From: Pseudoalteromonas shioyasakiensis
GTDB lineage: Bacteria; Pseudomonadota; Gammaproteobacteria; Enterobacterales; Alteromonadaceae
Direction of reading: 5' to 3'
NCBI RefSeq assembly: GCF_001550135.1
Contig: NZ_LRUE01000001.1
Location: 62,001 to 126,000 of the forward strand
DNA length: 64,000 nt
Under the pieces are notes generated by a model. That model was not told the DNA's origin. It did not search any database and saw only the letters and a program-made list of their open reading frames with translations. Shown piece by piece: positions 59,288 to 64,000 of this stretch. Each line of letters begins with the position of its first letter. Within the stretch, counting starts at the first letter, position 1. Position numbers and translations under genes: made by a program.

Positions 59288-61744
59288 ATGACTCTCATAT
59301 TTTTACTTGGTTTACTCGTGCTGCTTAGTATTGCGAGTTACCACAGAGCAAGCTGGAATACCTGCTTAGGTATTGCCGTTGCGACTTTACTTGTTGGCAC
59401 ATTTGCTGGCGCGTTTGGCGCAATTAGTTGGCTACTATTCTTACTTATCGCTGTGCCACTTTCTGTGACTGGCGTTCGTCAACAATACATCATCAAACCT
59501 ATCTTCGCTGCTTTCAAAAAAGTAACCCCGACGATGTCGGATACTGAAAAATCAGCAATCGATGCCGGTACTACGTGGTGGGAAGCGGACCTGTTTTGCG
59601 GTCGTCCTGACTGGAACAAATTACACCAATACCCAGCACCTAAACTGACTATCGAAGAACAAGCGTTTATTGATGGTCCAGTTGAAGAAGTGTGTAGCAT
59701 GCTTGATGACTGGCACGCAACTCACGAACTAACTGATTTACCGCAAGATGTTTGGCAATATCTAAAAGATAATAAATTCTTTGCCATGATCATCAAAAAA
59801 GAATTTGGCGGTTTAGAGTTTTCTGCTTATGCACAATCATGTGTACTGCAAAAGCTTACCAGTAAATCGACGCTACTTTCTTCTATCGTAGGTGTACCTA
59901 ACTCATTAGGTCCGGGCGAATTACTTCAACACTATGGTACTAAAGAGCAAAAAGATCATTACTTACCACGCTTAGCAAGTGGTCAAGAGATCCCATGTTT
60001 TGCTTTAACATCACCAGAAGCTGGTTCTGACGCAAGTGCAATTCCTGATTACGGTGTTGTTTGTAAAGGTGAATGGAACGGCGAAGAAGTTGTTGGTATT
60101 AGCCTAACATGGAACAAGCGTTACATTACTCTTGCCCCAGTTGCGACTGTGCTTGGTCTTGCATTTAAACTACAAGATCCTGACGGTTTACTAGGTGATG
60201 ACAAAGAGCCAGGTATTACCTGTGCGCTGATCCCTACAGATACTCCGGGAGTAGAAATTGGCCGTCGTCACTTCCCGCTAAACGTTCCATTCCAAAATGG
60301 TCCTACTCGCGGTAAAGACATCTTCGTACCACTTGATTACATCATTGGTGGCCCGAAAATGGCCGGCCAAGGCTGGCGTATGCTTGTTGAATGTTTATCT
60401 GTTGGTCGTGCAATCACATTGCCGTCTAACTCAACAGGTGGCATTAAAACAATTGCGCTTGCAACAGGCTCTTACAGCCGTATTCGTCGTCAATTCCGTT
60501 TACCAATTGGTCAAATGGAAGGTGTTGAAGAGTCAATGGCAAAACTTGCAGGTTACGCATATAGCTCTGATGCTGCTGTTAGCATGTCTACAGGGGCTGT
60601 TGACCTTGGTGAAAAACCATCAGTTGTCTCTGCGATTATCAAATACCACTTAACTGAGCAAATGCGTGAAGCAACGATTCACGGCATGGATGTTCATGGT
60701 GGTAAAGGCATCATGCTTGGTCCAAACAACTACTTAGGCCGTGGCTACCAAGGTGCGCCAATTGCTATTACCGTTGAAGGTGCAAATATCTTAACGCGTA
60801 ACATGATCATTTATGGTCAAGGTGCAATTCGTTGTCATCCATTCGTGTTAACTGAGCTAGGTGCTTGTGCAATTGAAGACCGTGAAGAAGCGCTAGCAGT
60901 ATTCGATAAAGCGTTAATGGGTCACGTTGGCTTTACTATTTCGAACCTTGTTCGTACTAAGTGGTTAGCACTAACGAATGCTCGCTTCACAAGTACACCG
61001 TACAAAGACGAAACAGCTGAGTTTTATCGTGTTGCGTCACGTTTCAGTGCATCATTAGCATTAATGTCAGATATCAGCATGGCGGTATTTGGTGGTTCAT
61101 TAAAACGTAAAGAGCGTATCTCTGCACGTTTAGGTGACTTACTAAGCTACTTATACCTTGTATCTGCAACACTTAAACGTTACAACGACGAAGGCCGTAA
61201 AAAAGAAGATTTTGCGCTAGTTCAATGGAGCTGCCAAGATCACCTTTACCACTGCCAACGTGCACTCGCTGACTTAATTAATAACATGCCATCTGCACCA
61301 CTACGTGCGATGCTAAAAATCATGTTATTCCCATTCGGTCGTCCAGTACGTAAGCCTACTGATAAGCTTGAGCACAAACTTGCACACTTATTACAAGTAC
61401 CGAGCGAAACTCGTAACCGTTTAGCTAACTACATTTACCTTAAAAACGAGCCACTTAACCTTGTTGGTCGCCAAGAGCAAACGCTTAAAGACATTCTTGA
61501 AGTTGAGCCTCTGTTTGACAAGGTATGCCGTGAGAAAGGCGTAAAACTGCCTTTCTTCCAACTTGATAAAGTAGCGCAAATGGGCCTAGAAGCAGGCATT
61601 TTAAGCCAAGCTGAAGCCGACAAACTAGCTGCTGTTGAAAAAGCCCGTCTTGACGTTATTAACGTTGACGACTTTGACCCAGCAGACTTAGTTGCAGGTA
61701 ATGTTGCCCGCGGCGAGAGCGATAAAAAAGCAGACGCTGCTTAA
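59288..61744 (+). CDS. fadE: FadE-type acyl-CoA dehydrogenase (second paralogue)
   Basis: An 818-residue enzyme with the length of E. coli FadE: an N-terminal membrane region of two or three helices ([50 protein letters not shown]) and then the dehydrogenase ([75 protein letters not shown]). It shares these blocks almost unchanged with the 24825 paralogue. The C-terminus is Ala/Asp/Lys-rich. Probably the fatty-acid-regulated copy, given the FadR-like site. Confidence 0.95.
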   Translation: MTLIFLLGLLVLLSIASYHRASWNTCLGIAVATLLVGTFAGAFGAISWLLFLLIAVPLSVTGVRQQYIIKPIFAAFKKVTPTMSDTEKSAIDAGTTWWEADLFCGRPDWNKLHQYPAPKLTIEEQAFIDGPVEEVCSMLDDWHATHELTDLPQDVWQYLKDNKFFAMIIKKEFGGLEFSAYAQSCVLQKLTSKSTLLSSIVGVPNSLGPGELLQHYGTKEQKDHYLPRLASGQEIPCFALTSPEAGSDASAIPDYGVVCKGEWNGEEVVGISLTWNKRYITLAPVATVLGLAFKLQDPDGLLGDDKEPGITCALIPTDTPGVEIGRRHFPLNVPFQNGPTRGKDIFVPLDYIIGGPKMAGQGWRMLVECLSVGRAITLPSNSTGGIKTIALATGSYSRIRRQFRLPIGQMEGVEESMAKLAGYAYSSDAAVSMSTGAVDLGEKPSVVSAIIKYHLTEQMREATIHGMDVHGGKGIMLGPNNYLGRGYQGAPIAITVEGANILTRNMIIYGQGAIRCHPFVLTELGACAIEDREEALAVFDKALMGHVGFTISNLVRTKWLALTNARFTSTPYKDETAEFYRVASRFSASLALMSDISMAVFGGSLKRKERISARLGDLLSYLYLVSATLKRYNDEGRKKEDFALVQWSCQDHLYHCQRALADLINNMPSAPLRAMLKIMLFPFGRPVRKPTDKLEHKLAHLLQVPSETRNRLANYIYLKNEPLNLVGRQEQTLKDILEVEPLFDKVCREKGVKLPFFQLDKVAQMGLEAGILSQAEADKLAAVEKARLDVINVDDFDPADLVAGNVARGESDKKADAA

Positions 61745-61781
61745 GCTAGCAAAACAATTCCAATTGTTATGAAAAACCAAA

Positions 61782-61803
61782 CCAGCGCAAATTGCGCTGG
61801 TTT
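61782..61803 (+). terminator. Terminator of the second fadE
   Basis: 7-bp stem CCAGCGC/GCGCTGG with AAATT loop, extended by AAA/TTT and followed by seven T, 38 bases after the stop. Confidence 0.88.
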
Positions 61804-61943
61804 TTTTGTTTATAAACCCTCTAGCACATTCCTTGTCCCTATTTATTTACATGATTTGTAACAAATATCGAACTGGTAAAACTTGCGTTTAGATTATGGA
61901 CAGGCAACACTTGATAACGAAAAATTAACAAGGAATAATTACA

Positions 61944-63869
61944 ATGAAACCGAGTTTTCAACTAGCTGCCGTTGCATGCGCGCTTAGCCTTGCGCTTGCA
62001 GGATGTTCTCAATCAACCCCATCAACAAGTAGCACCGAAAGCGTGCAACAAAGCCAAACTGTTAAACAGTATGATGCTGAAACCTTTTTTGATACAACCT
62101 CAATTATGGGCAGCAGCTTTTCATCGAAAGGCGACAAAATACTCGTTAGCAGTGACGAAAGCGGCATTTATAGCCTTTATGAAGTAGATATAAAAACCGC
62201 CAAAAAAACCCGCTTAACAGACTTTGAAGACAGTACTTATGCTGTGGCTTATTTCCCTAAAGATGAGCGCGTACTATTTACTAAAGACTCAGGCGGTAAC
62301 GAGCGTTATCACATTTACGTTCGCGAAACAGATGGCACAGTTAAAGACCTCACCCCGGGTGAAGAAACCCGTGCAGGATTTGCAGGCTTCACAGAAGACG
62401 GTAAACACTTTTTTATAACCAGCAATCAGCGTGATGCTAAGTTTATGGACCTATATCGTGTTGATGCTAACAGCTATGAAGTAACGCCTGTTTATCAAAA
62501 TACTATGGGGCTAGATGTCGGCGCAATCAGCCCTGACGGCCGCTTTATTGCTTTATCGAAAAATAATTCGAACAAAGACAGCGATGTTTTTATTCTCGAT
62601 ACGCGTAAAAAAACACTGAAACCAGAGCTCATTACCCGTCATGACGATGACGCTAAGTATGGCCCAGAAACCTTCTCAAGAGACAGTAAATCATTGTATT
62701 ACTCAACCGATGCCAAAGGTGAATTTGCAGAGGTGTGGCGCTATGACTTAACGACCGGCGAGCACAGCCCTGCCCTCAAAGATGAGTGGGATGTGAGTTT
62801 TATTTACTTCTCTAAATCTGGCCGTTATCAAGTAAGCGGTGTTAATGCTGACGCAAGCACTAAAGTGTCGATAATTGATACCACCACAGGTAAAGGTATT
62901 GCCATGCCATCGCTGCCAGCTGGTAACTTACGTGGTGTGAACTTTTCAGCTGATGAAAAGACCATGGCGTTTTATTTAAATTCAGATACCTCGCCAAGTA
63001 ACCTATTTGTGTGGCAACTCGGTGAATCAAAAGCTAAACAATTAACCAACACATTAAGTGATGCAATTGATCAAAATGACTTGGTTGAAAGCACAATTGT
63101 GCGCTTTAAAAGCTTTGATGGTCTAGAGATCCCTGGGGTTTTATATAAGCCTAAGCAAGCTAACAGCAACAACAAAGTACCAGCTTTAGTTTGGGTGCAC
63201 GGCGGTCCTGGCGGCCAAAGTCGCACAGGATATAGTGCAATGCAGCAGCATCTAGTCAATCATGGTTATGCCATTTTTGCAGTTAATAACCGTGGCAGCT
63301 CAGGCTATGGTAAAACCTTCTTCCATTTAGATGATAAAAAACACGGCACTGATGATTTACAAGATATTGTTTACGGTAAAAAACACCTACAAAGCCTAGA
63401 TTGGGTTGATGCTGATAAAATTGGCATCATGGGGGGCAGCTATGGTGGCTTTATGACCGCCGCAGCACTTGCCTTTGAACCTGAAGAGTTCAAAGTAGGC
63501 ATTAATATATTTGGTGTAACAAACTGGGTTAGAACCTTAAACTCGATTCCACCATGGTGGGAAAGCTTTAAAAAGGCACTGTATGATGAAATGGGCGATC
63601 CCGCGACAGATGGTGAACGTCACCGTGCCATTTCGCCACTATTTCATGCTAAAAATATCACCAAGCCATTAATGGTGATCCAAGGTGCTAACGACCCTCG
63701 CGTTTTACAAGTTGAAAGCGATGAACTTGTTGCCGCTGTAAAGGCAAATGGTGTGCCTGTTGAATATGTATTATTCGATGATGAAGGCCATGGTTTTACT
63801 AAAAAAGAAAACCGCATAAAAGCCTCAAATGCATACCTTGAGTTCTTAAATACCTACTTAGATAAATAG
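61944..63869 (+). CDS. S9-family prolyl-oligopeptidase-type lipoprotein peptidase
   Basis: A 641-residue exported serine peptidase. Lipoprotein signal [14 protein letters not shown] (residues ~8-20). An N-terminal WD/PD40-like beta-propeller covers ~45-380 ([40 protein letters not shown]). The C-terminal alpha/beta hydrolase domain carries the catalytic Ser in [15 protein letters not shown], Asp in [14 protein letters not shown] and His in [14 protein letters not shown]. Ends before a strong terminator. Substrates would be periplasmic peptides. Confidence 0.94.
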   Translation: MKPSFQLAAVACALSLALAGCSQSTPSTSSTESVQQSQTVKQYDAETFFDTTSIMGSSFSSKGDKILVSSDESGIYSLYEVDIKTAKKTRLTDFEDSTYAVAYFPKDERVLFTKDSGGNERYHIYVRETDGTVKDLTPGEETRAGFAGFTEDGKHFFITSNQRDAKFMDLYRVDANSYEVTPVYQNTMGLDVGAISPDGRFIALSKNNSNKDSDVFILDTRKKTLKPELITRHDDDAKYGPETFSRDSKSLYYSTDAKGEFAEVWRYDLTTGEHSPALKDEWDVSFIYFSKSGRYQVSGVNADASTKVSIIDTTTGKGIAMPSLPAGNLRGVNFSADEKTMAFYLNSDTSPSNLFVWQLGESKAKQLTNTLSDAIDQNDLVESTIVRFKSFDGLEIPGVLYKPKQANSNNKVPALVWVHGGPGGQSRTGYSAMQQHLVNHGYAIFAVNNRGSSGYGKTFFHLDDKKHGTDDLQDIVYGKKHLQSLDWVDADKIGIMGGSYGGFMTAAALAFEPEEFKVGINIFGVTNWVRTLNSIPPWWESFKKALYDEMGDPATDGERHRAISPLFHAKNITKPLMVIQGANDPRVLQVESDELVAAVKANGVPVEYVLFDDEGHGFTKKENRIKASNAYLEFLNTYLDK

Positions 63870-63888
63870 CAAAATTGCAAAGATAAAG

Positions 63889-63914
63889 AGCCGGTATCTA
63901 TACCGGCTTTTTTA
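63889..63914 (+). terminator. Terminator of the S9 peptidase
   Basis: 8-bp stem AGCCGGTA/TACCGGCT with TCTA loop followed by T6. Confidence 0.9.
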
Positions 63915-63924
63915 TGCAAAACAC

Positions 63925-63978
63925 CTGTATAGAATCAAAATTCAGCAGTTTATACAGCACTGTATAAAACACTGTATA
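63925..63978. repeat. Cluster of four CTGTATA half-sites at the window end
   Basis: CTGTATA occurs at 63925-63931, inverted as TATACAG at 63951-63957, and again at 63960-63966 and 63972-63978. The central pair makes an inverted repeat with a two-base gap, and the last two are 12 bases apart. They resemble LexA half-sites but do not have the CTGT-N8-ACAG spacing. They probably belong to the promoter of a gene beyond the window. Confidence 0.4.
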
Positions 63979-64000
63979 GCTTTAATGGTAAATTTTTCAC

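Noticed and set aside
1-64000. CRISPR array
   Set aside because: No series of identical 23-47 bp repeats with unique spacers was seen; the only periodic arrays are the hvfA coding repeats and the three palindromes at 39790-39863.

Overview
The window looks like chromosome of a marine gammaproteobacterium of the order Alteromonadales, most likely Pseudoalteromonas. This is inferred from gene content and order: apt-dnaX-ybaB-recR-htpG, a TonB2-type cluster with TtpC and a DUF3450 protein, a nagK-nagA-nagX-nagB chitin-sugar cluster with LacI-type operators, FadE-type acyl-CoA dehydrogenases, CmoA/CmoB and AT-rich spacers. No rRNA, tRNA or CRISPR array was seen.

Layout. (1) 1-~4680 is the right end of an integrative element: the C-terminus of an MT-A70 DNA methyltransferase, a run of tightly coupled small genes (two of them, 929-1024 and 1966-2136, very short), an excisionase-like protein, a membrane protein and a P4-type tyrosine integrase. 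The element sits inside the 5' end of htpG. The first ~25 HtpG codons (4671-4751) and a near-consensus sigma-32 promoter (4801-4828) stay beside recR, and the rest of htpG is not in the window. (2) 4872-8920 is the replication/recombination operon apt-dnaX-ybaB-recR, with a probable dnaX frameshift site. (3) 9033-11497 is an HvfABC (bufferin-like) peptide-modification cluster whose precursor carries 16 EGKCG motifs. (4) 11671-14054 holds dusC, a DksA/TraR-type zinc-finger protein and a lipoprotein. (5) 14111-19092 is a six-gene TonB2/ExbB/ExbD/TtpC/TPR energy-transduction operon. (6) 19558-27104 holds an orphan response regulator, a cold-shock protein, pyrC, a GAF-GGDEF-EAL protein and a first fadE. 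(7) 27273-34521 holds an M2 peptidase, a beta-barrel protein, an ABC exporter with a PH-domain protein, metC and nudC. (8) 34636-38982 is the N-acetylglucosamine cluster. (9) 39232-41245 is a NYN protein divergent from a SatD-like/DUF3307 pair, with three evenly spaced palindromes between them. (10) 41299-53672 is housekeeping (rhlE, aspS) mixed with small accessory genes. (11) 53791-63869 holds cmoAB, purMN, yafJ, a second fadE behind a FadR-like site, and an S9 peptidase.

Most operons are closed by clear hairpin-plus-U-run terminators. Several genes have a longer open frame than their likely product; starts were trimmed by ribosome-binding site and family N-terminus for apt, metC, nudC, rhlE, aspS, the DUF72 gene, the YgjP-like gene, the DUF5924 gene, the DUF3334 gene, cmoA and the DUF3108 gene.

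The points most worth following are the htpG-splitting element with its captured heat-shock promoter, the 28-bp-periodic operator array upstream of the SatD-like gene, and the 16-motif HvfA precursor with an attenuator-like hairpin before hvfB. All family assignments are from reading the protein sequence; no database search was run.
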